From Cephalotus follicularis (lineage: Eukaryota; Streptophyta; Magnoliopsida; Oxalidales; Cephalotaceae): a DNA stretch of 64,000 nt. Below the pieces are notes generated by a model that had not been told where the DNA came from, ran no database searches, and saw only the letters and a program-made list of their open reading frames with translations. Shown here in pieces: positions 1 through 10,391 of the stretch. The translations under genes and the position numbers were made by a program. Position 1 is the first letter of the stretch, and the number at the start of each line of letters is the position of its first letter. The stretch spans positions 105,064 to 169,063 of the forward strand of contig BDDD01003350.1 in assembly GCA_001972305.1 (NCBI GenBank), read 5' to 3'.

Positions 1-450
1 TATATATATTGTTTAGATATAAACCGTTAATATATAAAAATAGAATATGTATTAGTATATGTATTTGTATAATCAGAATATATATAAAAACTGATTATAT
101 ATATGTATTAGTATAAAATCTGCATACAACTATATATTACTGTGTGTGTATATATATATAAATTGTATAAATTGATTATACTAGTATTAGTATAAAAACA
201 ATATATATATGTATGTATTTGTGTTCAATTTGCTGATGTTAGTGACCTATGTGAAGAGATTTGTAATTTGAAAACCAACCTGATTATTTTTTTTATTGAC
301 TGTAAGTTGTGAAGACATTAACTTTTTATAGAATGTAATGGGATAAGAGAAACCTTAGATTCCCGTTCATAATTCCTTCAATAGGAGTGAATCATTAATT
401 GTCCAGTTCAGACACTTCTAGCATACGTACATCCACTGTAGGATATATCG
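1..450. other. AT-rich flank, no gene seen
   Basis: The first 230 bases are TA/ATGTAT-type low-complexity sequence and the rest is AT-rich with no open frame of note. The last five bases, TATCG, are one copy of the target-site duplication of element E. This is the sequence E inserted into; its continuation lies at 40743-40792 and then from 43626. I recognise nothing else in it. Confidence 0.6.
446..450. repeat. Target-site duplication of element E, left copy (TATCG)
   Basis: TATCG directly precedes the LTR terminus TGTTCAT at 451 and recurs at 40738-40742, directly after the opposite LTR terminus. Five-base duplications are normal for Ty3/gypsy integration. Confidence 0.75.
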
Positions 451-991
451 TGTTCATATGTAAAAAGAGAATGATGTTTTAAAATTTATAGCCGCAAGTG
501 CACGGATCATGCAGTAACGGGTCAAACGCAATAAAAAGTTAAACTAGTTGTAATCTATCCAACCTAAACGAAGTATGCAAATATGGAAGCAAAACTATCA
601 AGAACTACTCTTAATTATGCAAAATAAAATAAATAATTTAAAATAGGAAGGCATCGACGCTATGTCAAGGCGTCGACGGGAATAGTATTGAAACAGGAAA
701 GTGTCGACGCTTACAGGGTAGGCGTCGACGGTTAAGAACACTGAATTGAAAATAACATAAAATAAAGTATGAAATTTAAAAACTAATCAAAACAATGAAT
801 AAAACTGAAGAAAATATATAATTAAAAAAAGCGGTTTTAGGGTATAGGAACTCACCATAGATTGTATTCAACAATTCCATTTAATTAAACGATCATACCT
901 TGGTAACCAATAATAGCTAGGTCAATACGGAGTGCGACTGTGATGACAAAATCGTATGAGTAGACATGCTAGGTCTATACGGAGTACGGCA
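451..991 (-). repeat. 3' LTR fragment of element E
   Basis: This stretch matches 39198-39748 of the 5' LTR from the shared terminus TGTTCAT onward, including the motif cluster with GTCGAC cores at 650-733. It breaks at ACGGCA, where solo LTR S2 begins. The remainder of this LTR is not found elsewhere in the window and was probably lost in the deletion at 27107/27108. Confidence 0.8.
650..733. repeat. GTCGAC-core palindrome cluster in E 3' LTR
   Basis: There are four motif copies: GCATCGACGC, GGCGTCGACGG, GTGTCGACGCTT and GGCGTCGACGG. The same four positions are kept in the other LTR at 39388-39475, where two differ by C/T at CpG sites. Confidence 0.7.
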
Positions 992-2732
992 TGTCACGCC
1001 TCGAACCGTGGGATGGGCCCCACGACTCGACACGTGGTAATCCGTACAGTCATCATCATTATTAATCATAAATATTTAATACTTAATTAAATCATAAACA
1101 TAATCCTTAATTTAACGTGTGGATATACAAGCCCAGTTCATTACATATAAAAATACAGTGCTACAAACCAGCAGGTAAAATACATATTTATTTCCTACAA
1201 TTCGTCCATAAAAGCGTACTGTCGAGGAGGAGTGTAACGCCCCGAATTTCATAAATAATTATTATGAAATTGGTGCGTGTACAGTCGTAATAAAACCGAT
1301 AGAGGCCCAGGGTAATAAAAAGACATTACGCATTGAAGCCGTAATTATGTTGGTCCAAAACGGTAAATAAAGTCTATTTTTAATGCGCGACAGTAAAGCC
1401 CAATGTTCAAAATATTATTTCGATTATTTTGGTTGCAGTTTGGATAATTTACATCGTAATTCACGGAAAAAACGGGACCCGAACCTTAGTATTTTGCTGG
1501 TAAAATACCAAGAAGAAAAACAAAAACTAATAAAGAATTGGGGGAGAAGCATTTAACAAAAAAAAAAAAGGCACGGGCGCATAGCGCGCCCGTGCAAAGA
1601 AAGAGACATAGGGAGAGAGAGCGAGAGATGGTGGGAGAGAGCTCGGAACAGAGGGAGAGAGAGCGCGTCGGAGCCAGCTACCGGACCGGGAGAGGACAGC
1701 GAGCAACCCAGGTGCTCCACCGACAGGTAACCTCTTCCCCTTCTTCTTTTCTCTTCTTTTTTCTTCTTCTCCCCGCCACTGTGAGCACCTCTGCCAGGCG
1801 TTTTCCGATGCCATTAGCGTCGCGGATGGGTTGGGTTATGGTGTAGAGGGCTAGCTCTAGCCATTTTGACCACCGTTGAGGCGTGGTTCGGCCGGAATCG
1901 GTCAGAATCAGTGGACCAAGTCGACTCAGCGAGTCGACTCACGGCCGCCTGAGACCGCGCTTTTGGCGCCGAGTCTCGGCGAGTCACGGGCATGGATGTG
2001 TATAGCTGGTGAATGTGTGGCATTTTTGGGTGGCGATCGGACCTGTGGAGGTCCGGCGAGTTGATTCAGTGAGTCACGACTCGCTGCTGGCCGTGACGCG
2101 GCGTTCGGCGCCGATTCACAGCGAGTTTTGAGCGGTTTTGTGTAGACCGTTCGATGTGGAACCCGTTTATGGGTGTTTCATAAGCTGGATGAGTTGGCCA
2201 GAATTCAGTCGGCGTTTCGATGACGGCAATGTTTTGTGTGTCGAGCATAACGGAAATGTGTTATATGTGCAGTGTGTGAGCGGCAATTGGATTTGGCACT
2301 GGAAAGGATCAATTAGCAAGAACCGGCTTCGATTCAACGGTTTCTGGGAAAGGTTCGGCAATTGAACCTATGGCTCGACTGTGCTGCTGCTACTGTGATT
2401 CCTAGCTTGGAATCAGAGGTAGGGGAAGCTATACATGCAAGTTTGAGTTAAATAATATTGTAATGCCATTGATGAAATGCATGGTTTGTGGATTGTGAAT
2501 TGTGTGACTGTGTTAGGGTTACTGTGAGTAGTTAACTTGTTATGCATATCGTGTCGTAGAATGATTATGGGCTGTGGATTATGGATTGTGTGATTGTGTT
2601 AGGGTTGCTATGAATAGTTAACTCGTCCTGTATATTGTGTTTTATAATGAATTTAGATCGGATTACATGTGTTGTATGCTTGAACTCTATTGGTTTTGAG
2701 GCGTGTTGAAGGAACCATGTTTTGGTTCGCTT

Positions 2733-3010
2733 AACCGTCGACGCTTAAGAAAGAAGCGTCAACGCTATGGATTGTTATACGGAGAATGAGTCCTGATTCG
2801 CAATAAACGTCGACGCCGTGATTCATTGTATGTGAGAATGGACACGTGTGCCATTGACGCCTGAGGTTCCTACCTCGGAGCATCGACGCCAAAGGGATGA
2901 GACGTTGATGCGTAAATTTTCTAGTTGAAAGCGTTGACACTAAGAGTTAAGCGGCGACGCTTAAGTGACTGGATTGAACATTAACGCATATATGGTACAT
3001 GTTGACGCGA
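2733..3010. repeat. GTCGAC-core palindrome array in S1
   Basis: About ten degenerate copies occur, for example CCGTCGACGCTTAAG, AAGCGTCAACGCT, AACGTCGACGCC, AAGCGTTGACAC and AGCGGCGACGCTT. Most departures from the ideal CGTCGACG are C/T or G/A changes at CpG positions. The same word is found in LTRs of A, D, E and T. Confidence 0.7.
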
Positions 3011-3339
3011 ATAGAGCTCGTTTGCATTTTGAGCATATGTTTGCATTGCATACTGTTATGGATTGAAATGTCTATAATTGCTAAAGTGTTTATCATTTTA
3101 GACATTGGGATTATGACTTTGTTATAACCAATATTTTGTATGAAATGTTATATTTCAAAGATTGAAATGAGATTTCAAAGGATTGATACATATTTTGAGT
3201 AAATATGTTTTGGGCAAGTACTTTATTTTATATAAACTACTTGTGAACTGTTTTAAAATGACTGATGTACATTTGGGAATGTATGGTTTACAAGTATTAT
3301 ATTTGTTAATAATTACTTGTAATGGATTGATTGATTGTG

Positions 3340-3895
3340 GTTGGCTGCTAAACTCTGTTGAGTAGGTAGTCAGGAATTCCCCTACTAAGCTCTGTTTAGT
3401 AAGTAGCTGGAGATTCCATATACTGTAGCTACTAAGCTCTGTTGAGTAAGTAGGTAGGGTTTCCCATACAATGGTTGCTAAGCTCTATTGAGTAAGTAGC
3501 CAGGGACTCCCTTTTAGGTTACTAAGCTCTGTTGAGTTAGTATCCAGGAACTCCACTACTAAGCTCTGTTAAGTAAGTAGTAGGAGATTCCATATACGGT
3601 AGCTACTAAGCTCTGTTGACTAAGTAGCTAGGGTTTCCCATACAATGGTTGCTAATCTATGTTGAGTAAGTAGCCAGGGACTCCCTTTTGGGTTACTAAG
3701 CTCTGTTGAGTAAGTAGTCAGGAACTCCACTACTAAGCTCTGTTGAGTAAGTAGCAGGAGATTCCACATACGGTAGCTACTAAGCTCTGTTCAGTAAGTA
3801 GCTAGGGTTTCCCATACAAGGGTTACTAAGCTCTGTTGAGTAAGTAGCCAAGGACTCCATTTTGGGTTACTAAGCACTGTTGTGTAAGTAACCGG
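3340..3895. repeat. 174-bp higher-order tandem repeat inside S1
   Basis: The phrase TACTAAGC followed by GGAGATTCC recurs at 3383, 3557 and 3731, a spacing of exactly 174. Each 174-bp unit contains four related subunits of about 43-44 bp, each built on TACTAAGCTCTGTTGAGTAAGTA. That word has inverted TACT/AGTA ends and could form a small hairpin. Confidence 0.85.
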
Positions 3896-3929
3896 TTGCT
3901 AAGCACTGTTGTGTAAGCAACTTGAATTA

Positions 3930-4125
3930 GATTGTGTGTCCGATGTGACATGATTGATAGATTGTGTGTCTGATGTGAAATGATTGATAGATTGGTTGTC
4001 CGTTGTGACATGTTTGACTGTATCGGATTGTTTTGTCCGTCGTGACATGACTGTATTGGATTGTATTGATTTGTCCTCTGTGACATGTTTGACTGGATTG
4101 ATGGGTCTGCAGTGACCTGATTGAT
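3930..4125. repeat. 30-bp tandem repeat inside S1
   Basis: GATTGTGTGTCCGATGTGAC begins at 3930 and again, slightly changed, at 3960 and 3990. More degenerate units, each with a TGTGACATG-like word, follow to about 4125. Confidence 0.65.
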
Positions 4126-4745
4126 AATTTGTATGGTTATAGCCACTTGGCATAGTCGTACCTGTTGGCCTGTATACATATATACGTACATATATATATG
4201 TGTATACATATCGTGTATTGCATCATGGTGCATTCATTTCATGGCATGCATTATCATTGAGTCCCGAAGTGCATTATATTTTCTCTACTTAGCCGAGTGA
4301 GGACAAAGGCTAACCCCCTACAATTTCATATTGATTTCAGGTTGATGCAGCGGATTGTTACCGTTGAGCTCCGTGGAGTGAATGGTGTTTTATGTTGTTT
4401 TTACTTTTGAGAAACGTTAATGGATCATTGTAATAAATGAATCGATATATTGATGAATATTGTTCACGCTCCGTTTGAGGGCAGTTAACTTTGATGATGT
4501 TTATTGTTGTAGCATGTAGTATGGGATGCATGTTACGTTTTATTTCGGCTTATATTTAAATGCTTCCGCAAGTTGTTAATGGCTATGGAAATTTTAAATT
4601 TATCATAAATTGCATAAACCGGATTTATATGTTGATTGCCACCACTATATATGTTGTTTGTGAAATGGGGTGTGACAAGGAGGAACTTACTGCACTCTTT
4701 ATCTTTGTCGTTGCTGCGATGTGCCACCACTACCTGTTCTTGTAC

Positions 4746-4771
4746 CTGGCCCATTCAAAGGAATGGGTCAG
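4746..4771 (-). other. Conserved stem-loop in S2
   Basis: The arms CTGGCCCATTC and GAATGGGTCAG (one G.T pair) enclose a four-base loop. The same stem occurs at the equivalent place in S3 (41104-41135) and S4 (62633-62664), each time beside the transcript-sense word CAGGTAC. Confidence 0.65.
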
Positions 4772-4989
4772 CAACCATGGGGGTTTTGTAGGTTACCACA
4801 TATACGGGCATATACTAGAGGAACAAACAATACAAGCAGAGGAGAAATAAATATAATAATAATAAATACCATAAAAGCAGACCACTGTCCTTATCATAAC
4901 ATTTCATTTCCTTTGTCTTCGGACTACTCTACTCAAACCATACATATCAATCACCATACAGAGGAGTCTGATCCGGTTATCCTATGGTC

Positions 4990-5250
4990 TGGTCAATATA
5001 TAAGGTTCACCTTTAGGCTCACCAGCCCGCGGAATTCCCCTCCAGGTTCACCTACCTAGCGGAATTCGCCCTCTGCTCACCCGCTCTGGCGGTTCACCCT
5101 TTGGATCACCAGCTTTGGCGGAATTCACCCTTAGGTTCATCATTTGCGGATTCGCCCGAGGATCACCTGCCTCGCGGTATTCACCCCTTGGGTTCACCTA
5201 TTTGGCAGAATTCTCCTCAGTTGGGCTCACCTGCCTGGGATCATCTATCT
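4990..5250. repeat. Imperfect tandem repeat inside S2
   Basis: Units of roughly 30-40 bp pair TTCACC or TCACC with GCGGAATTC or GGCGGAATTCACC. The array takes the place of the GATCACCGA/GAGATGAGCC repeats of S3 and S4, so the same LTR position carries a fast-evolving repeat in each copy. Confidence 0.55.
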
Positions 5251-5932
5251 AAGTCTTTTCCTTTTATATTCCCTTTCCTAATTCTATTTCCTTCACTGTA
5301 ATATTTCCCTTTGTATTCCTTTGTCATTCTTAATTTATTTCTTAAGCCAGACCAGGGCATACCATTGTGCATGGAACTTCCCATGCACAAGGTCCTCGTC
5401 TAAAACGTAAGCATGGCGCACGCAAGGCCATAATTATCACGTGGATTACCAGCCCAGGACGCATGCGTATACACATTCTTATCCTGTAGGGCAATAGCAT
5501 ATTCCATGGGTGTATGCCAAGGGACACATATCAAAGGGCGTTGTTGGGCATGTATCATTCAAGGATGCATGCATGCATATATAATTTCTCACTCCTATTG
5601 TGCGTGCGGGACGAACAGAGCAGAGCACCACTCCAGCTGAGGTGCATGCATGGCTCATGGAAGGGAAGGCTCAATGTTGTAGCGAGCTTGGGCGAAGACA
5701 AATGTGAAACAAGACGTGAGCATAAGAGGGATGAGCCAAGGACGGCTCCTCTGGCGTCGTCACATTGGTACCTTCTCCCAGGCGTCCTCACCTCGGCTCG
5801 TGGCTTCCATGTGTGGCAGCTTGGCGTCTCAGGTATATCTTCCCGGCACGACACCTCAGACATGTCTGCTCCGCACTTGCCACCCCTGGCACCATGACAG
5901 GGGAGAGGTAGGCACCTTAGCGCTACACCACG

Positions 5933-6090
5933 GGCATGGCAGCTCAGGCATGGAAGCTCAGCTCCTCAGCCCCTCACCTCTGGCATGGTAGCTCGGCCAT
6001 GGAAGCTCAGCTCCTCAGCCCTGCACCTTTGGCATGGCAGCTCAGCCATGGAAGCTCAGATCCTAAGCCCTGCACCTCTGGCATGGCATC
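5933..6090. repeat. 49-bp tandem repeat inside S2
   Basis: GGCATGG starts units at 5933, 5982, 6031 and 6080, an exact period of 49. Each unit contains CATGGAAGCTCAG and CCTCAGCCC. Overlapping ORFs here exist only because the repeat lacks stops. Confidence 0.85.
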
Positions 6091-6679
6091 TCGACGTAAC
6101 GGTGGAGCTCGGCCTGGCTACTCGGCATGTGCTGGAGAGGAGCTCGGGTATGGAGAGAGCTCTGCACCCAGGTAGCTCGGGCATCACCGGTGCATTACCC
6201 AGGCGCATACCAGTTCCCAACACCCCCAGCATTGGCAGTGGAGCTCAACGCAGGTCGGGTATAAGTGTGCAGGTGTTGTACGGCTGTTAGGTTGCATGTA
6301 CGATGTACGCCGGCGACGAGGGGAGCTCGACGCTCGCCTGAGAGGGGCTTCGGCACAAGGCGGTGCTTGGACGCACGACCAGAGAAGCTCCAGGCTCCGC
6401 CACAACGTCTCTGCAACTAGCGTGTCCGTGCGTGGCACATTCCTTATACGTACTAAGACGTTTAGATTGGAAGGAGAGGGATGGCCACGTGCAACGCACG
6501 CTCGGCCAAGGCTCCTACCCAACTGCATGTTTGTGAAATAATTTCCTACTTTGCATAATTATACCACCAGTGGCACGTAGTGAACAATAAAAAAACACAG
6601 CAAACACATACAATACACACAATTTCACAGGCCACACACAAACAACAAACATGCTGGTAGGCACTCAGACATGGAGCAA

Positions 6680-6686
6680 CCTACCT
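6680..6686 (-). promoter_or_regulatory. AGGTAGG splice-donor-like word in S2
   Basis: On the minus strand the context is CCCAGGTAGGTTGCTCC. The same AGGTAGG(TT) word lies downstream of the promoter-proximal leader in S1, S3, S4, T and L. It fits a 5' splice site (AG/GT), but splicing is an inference. Confidence 0.4.
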
Positions 6687-7093
6687 GGGTAAAGGTTAAA
6701 AATGGAGATCTCTTCCTCCTCCTTAAATCTGGACTTCCTTCTAACAGGGGTCTGCTACACACCTTTAGCCTTGCCAATTTCTCCTTCCTTGCACAATTTC
6801 CTTCACTTCCAGGAGATGGTATATATATGTGGGCAGGGACTCTTCTAAGGAATGCCCCTGCTTGTCTTCTTCTTCCTTATTCCCACATCTGGCCCCATCT
6901 CCCATCATTCTTGCATTTCTCTCGATTTTTCTGGGGCGAAACGTGAAGAGAATGGCTAAAAGTGTAGCTCCCATATCCATTTCTCCTTTTATAGTCATAA
7001 TGGAAGTATCCGGAATTGTGTAGTCAATTCTTACGGATGCAGCCAACTCCATGCCTTGGGCCAATCCTCTCACTCGAGCCCTCTTCACTCTTC

Positions 7094-7270
7094 CTATTTA
7101 AAGCCCAAATGCTATATACCATATAAAATTCGGCCCAAAGAGAATAAAACAATTTCTTAAGCCCAAGGTCATGAATTATATTCCATTAAGCCCAAATAAA
7201 TACATCATATTTATCGGGCCCAACCCAAAAAGGAAGGAAAATAATTACAAAGCCCAATAATAATATATTA
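7094..7270 (-). promoter_or_regulatory. Likely S2 promoter with GGCCCA/AGCCCA words
   Basis: A TATA-like CTATTTAAAG at 7094-7103 is followed, going upstream on the minus strand, by six GCCCA-type words up to 7260 (for example TTCGGCCCAAAG, ATCGGGCCCAACCC). S3 and S4 show the same layout. GCCCA or TGGGCC (site II) words are known binding sites of TCP factors in plant promoters; use here is inferred. Confidence 0.45.
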
Positions 7271-7295
7271 CAATATGTAGGGCTCTTACATGGCA

Positions 7296-8719
7296 TGCTG
7301 GAATTGGGTGTCCCTGCAAGCCACGAGAGGCTATATGTACACTCTGATTCAACGTTCTTAGTTCCAATTATGTTCTATGTGCAAATTTATTTATATTGGC
7401 AAGAATATATGGCTCATCCCAACCAACCAAAAGGAACAAAATAATTATTCTTAATTAATTGTATGTCATATATTGGCCTGTTACATCAAAGGGTTGTATC
7501 TCTTGCCAGGGAGGCCATGAGAATGATATCCTTATTCCCTGTGACTAAACTTGTTCCAAGTCATAGGTTCACAATCTTTGGGCCATTGTAGAACCGTGAT
7601 AAAGACTTGCCATATTACTCTTGCTCCCAAGGAGGGAGGAGTGATCGTCTCATGGACCATTCGGTATTATCCTAAAGCTAATGTGGGGTGCGTGCGTGGT
7701 TGCATGATGCTGAACAAACCCACCAATAGGATCCCTATTTGGATAGTCTATACCCATGTAAATAGGGGTTCCTATGGTATCAGTAGTGTATAGTCTATGG
7801 TGACTACTATCTCCACGCCTACGACGTTCCTTTGACCTGAGCGGCTAGCATGCATTGTGTGGGGACTGCTTGACTTTGATTTCCGTCTTCCCCAGCACTA
7901 GCCACGTGCTGGCAAAAGGGTTGTGTTTGGGTCTTGTGGAAGCTGCATTGAGATGTATGAGGGAGCGCGCAACAGGAGATCGTCACACCCGGGCAGAGGG
8001 TGACCAACTTTATTTATCTATATACGTTGTAGACTTAAAGTCCTAATCATCTTATAGACAGACCAGAGAAGGGGTAGTTTCCATGGGAGGTCTGTCATAG
8101 TCTCAATGCAATCATAGGTATTCAGTATCATGCCTAAATCTATGGGTGACATTCATTCAAAACCTAGACCATTGATCGGAGCTAAGTATGATGAGGGAAA
8201 CATTAGGAAACATTACACATATGCCGATGACTGGATAAAACGACTGACTATTCGGTCCCTGATTGATAGACGTGGTAATACACAGATCCAGGGGGTGACT
8301 GGAAATCACACCGGGGCTATTCTAGTAGTCAGTGACTATTAAAGTAGTCATACCAGATGACAGGGTGCTCTGAGAATTTATCATCAAACTGGAGAACGAC
8401 AGGCTTTCGGGTCCCGTCCGATTATTGGAAAAGTGATGCATACTGCACACATGCTCGCTTGGTGGTAAATCTAGTTTTTTAAGTAGTATATATTAATTAG
8501 ACATTTGTGGTTTGTTTCTCTCTCCACAATTTGCCTTGTTGATATATTAAGAGATTTAATGTCGGAGCATGATTTAATTTTATTAAATCAAATTAATTGA
8601 AGAGAGAGTCTTTAATTAATTGGGAGACAAAACAAATTAAATTGAAAGAGATTTAAAATAAAAAGAGAAAGGAGAAATTTGGCAAAAAAGACTTTTTGTC
8701 TTTTATGCCATTAAGGAAA
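7296..8719 (+). repeat. 5' LTR of C, first part
   Basis: This segment aligns with the 3' LTR copy at 26149-27107, with many substitutions, up to ATTGATAGA at about 8270, and then continues beyond the truncated copy. From 8480 it is AT-rich leader-like sequence. Element A interrupts it after GGAAA (8715-8719). No coding function is seen; short ORFs here are shared by both LTR copies only as conserved non-coding sequence. Confidence 0.7.
8715..8719. repeat. Target-site duplication of A, left copy (GGAAA)
   Basis: GGAAA directly precedes the LTR terminus at 8720 and matches 20265-20269 exactly. Confidence 0.85.
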
Positions 8720-10059
8720 TGAAATAATAAAAAGACTTCTTACAATATACAAGAAGGGGGGGGGGGGGTTAATTGAATACTAACAAAAATACTAATAAAT
8801 AGAAAATTTTAAAGTAAAGAGAGTAGGGATAGAAAGATTCTCTGTTTTTAGAGTGGTTCGGCTAACTCTTGCCTACGTCCACTTTTCTCAAGGGAGCTCC
8901 TTGAGTTTCCACTAGCTCGAATTAATTAAGGAAGCAATTCGTTACACCTTACAGTTTTTGTGATTAACCTCAATCACTTGATCTTGACCTCAAGACCTTT
9001 TGAGGATTCACTCTCCTCTTTTACAAGTTTGTAATGTGTTTACAATGTACCCTCTCAGTAGGTTTGGCTTATAATAAAGAACAAGAGAGAATTACAAAGA
9101 AACTCATAAAGTAAAGCTATGAGGCTTTTTGGAGAAGCTTAAGAGCACTTTGGTATTGTAGAATGTAGCTTGCTTGATTACTTTGTTTCTTGATATTTTC
9201 TGAAGCCTTGAACCCTCCTTTATATACCCAAACAATCCATGTATCCGTTGCTTAAATTATGGAGATTTTGAAATGAAAAACTGATGACAATCTGTAAACT
9301 CTGTTATGTAGCTGTTGGAGTAAAGACGTCGATGTCTTTTGATAAGCGTCAATGTCTTCATCAGTTAACTAGACGTTGCTAGCATTCAGGGCATAATTTT
9401 GTGTGAAGACGTCAATGTCTATAAATGACGTCGATGTCTTTTCTGGAGTTGTGGCCAGGCTTTTGAAGATATGAGCAACACATCGATGTCTTCAAACTGC
9501 GTCGATGTCTTTTCTGGAAAAATAGAAGTCATGAAAAATACATCGATGTCTTTGAAAAGGGATCGATGTCTTTTACTTTGGAGTCGATGTCTTTGTAGGA
9601 AATACTCGATGTCTTTGTTCAAAAACATTTTGTAACTTTGATGCATTAAACACAATGATGTCTTTCTAAAGGGATCGATATCTTTGATGAAAACCGTCGA
9701 TGTCTACACTGAAATAGATCGATGCCTTTGAATGAAAATAGCCTGTAACTTTCTGGGATAAAGACGTCAATGTTTTCTCTGAAAGGGATCGATGTCTTTG
9801 TTGAAAATCAACCTGTAACTTGTGAGGCTGAAGGCGTCGATGTCTTTTTAGAATGGGATCGACGTCTTTCAAGAATAACTACCTGTAACTGCTGGTGCTT
9901 TAAAGGCGTCGATGTCTTCCTTCAATGACATCGATGTCTTTCATGTGAAACTGTCTTTTTGCATTTTTGTGAGTTTGTTAAGTATCTTGCACATAAAGTA
10001 AAATTGTTAGAAGCAAATATGTTATCATCAAAACTAGGATTGAGACTAAAACGTCAACA
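8720..10059 (-). repeat. 3' LTR of A
   Basis: On the minus strand it runs from TGTTGACGTTTTAG to TTATTTCA. A TATA box (TATATAAA) lies at 9219-9226. A C-rich run near 8756-8768 (G on plus) marks the end of the LTR. The segment 9325-9945 is a dense array of GTCGATGTC motifs. Confidence 0.88.
9325..9945. repeat. GTCGAY motif array in 3' LTR of A (about 20 copies)
   Basis: Roughly twenty copies of (GACG or GGA)TCGATGTCTTT occur, often in pairs 20-25 bp apart, with CCTGTAACT recurring between groups. Examples start near 9329, 9426, 9498, 9560, 9582, 9785, 9833, 9857 and 9928. The ideal full palindrome would be AAAGACGTCGACGTCTTT; here the right arm is kept better than the left. Confidence 0.85.
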
Positions 10060-10074
10060 ATCTCCCCCTTTTTG
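10060..10074 (-). other. Polypurine tract of A
   Basis: Directly inside the 3' LTR, the minus strand reads AAAAAGGGGGAGAT. This is the expected site for priming plus-strand DNA synthesis. Confidence 0.8.
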
Positions 10075-10391
10075 ATGATGACAAAAATTTGCGCAAAAAC
10101 GCATAAAAATTGATATACAAAAAACTAACTTATAACTTACTAAATTATAAAGCTATCTCCCCATTTTTTGGATAGCAACAAAAAGACATGTAATATAACA
10201 TAAACATATAATGCTCCCCCTTAATAAGTCAAGGTTTGAACAAAAACATATTAAAATATCATAACAAAATATCTTATATAACAGCAATAACATTCAAACA
10301 GCCAAAATATCATATTAAAATATCATCAAAAAGACACTTGTTCACATTTCAACCATTTGTTCATAGTTACACAACCAAAATAAAAATACAA

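Larger units (their letters stand above)
1233..4677 (+). mobile_element. Large solo LTR S1 (3445 bp), target duplication AGGAG
   Basis: The sequence starts TGTAACGCCCCGAA and ends GGGGTGTGACA. It is bounded by exact AGGAG pentamers at 1228-1232 and 4678-4682. It interrupts S2, whose sequence resumes in register after the right AGGAG (compare 41055-41135 of S3). It contains a GA/CT-rich, GC-rich leader (about 1540-2380), an AGGTAGG donor-like word at 2417-2423, GTCGAC-core motifs (2733-3010), a 174-bp higher-order tandem repeat (3340-3895), a 30-bp repeat (3930-4125), and TTTCAGGT near 4335. No retroelement protein is encoded; the short ORFs in the leader are chance. Confidence 0.85.
992..7290 (-). 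mobile_element. Large solo LTR S2, interrupted by S1
   Basis: The LTR occupies 992-1232 and 4678-7290, about 2.85 kb without S1. On the minus strand it begins TGTAAGAGCCC and ends GGCGTGACA. The flanking pentamers are CGGCA (987-991) and TGGCA (7291-7295), one transition apart. It belongs to the same family as S3 and S4: all share the GGGCGT(T/G)ACA terminus, a stem-loop around 4746-4771, a TATA-like box at 7094-7103, and GGCCCA/AGCCCA words upstream of it. There is no internal coding region, so it is a product of LTR-LTR recombination. The family is probably chromodomain gypsy, by analogy with T. Confidence 0.7.

Noticed and set aside
1-230. Replication origin or matrix-attachment region
   Set aside because: AT-richness alone does not support such a call.
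3826-4233. 135-codon minus-strand ORF with repeated NLSIMSHRTHN-like peptides
   Set aside because: Translation of the 30-bp tandem repeat in S1 (a multiple of three); not a gene.
5514-6290. Overlapping 80-127-codon ORFs
   Set aside because: Located in the LTR body and 49-bp repeat of S2; coding potential explained by composition.
9325-9945. CRISPR-like array
   Set aside because: The repeats are 12-18 bases, degenerate and irregularly spaced, lie in a plant LTR, and there are no cas genes.
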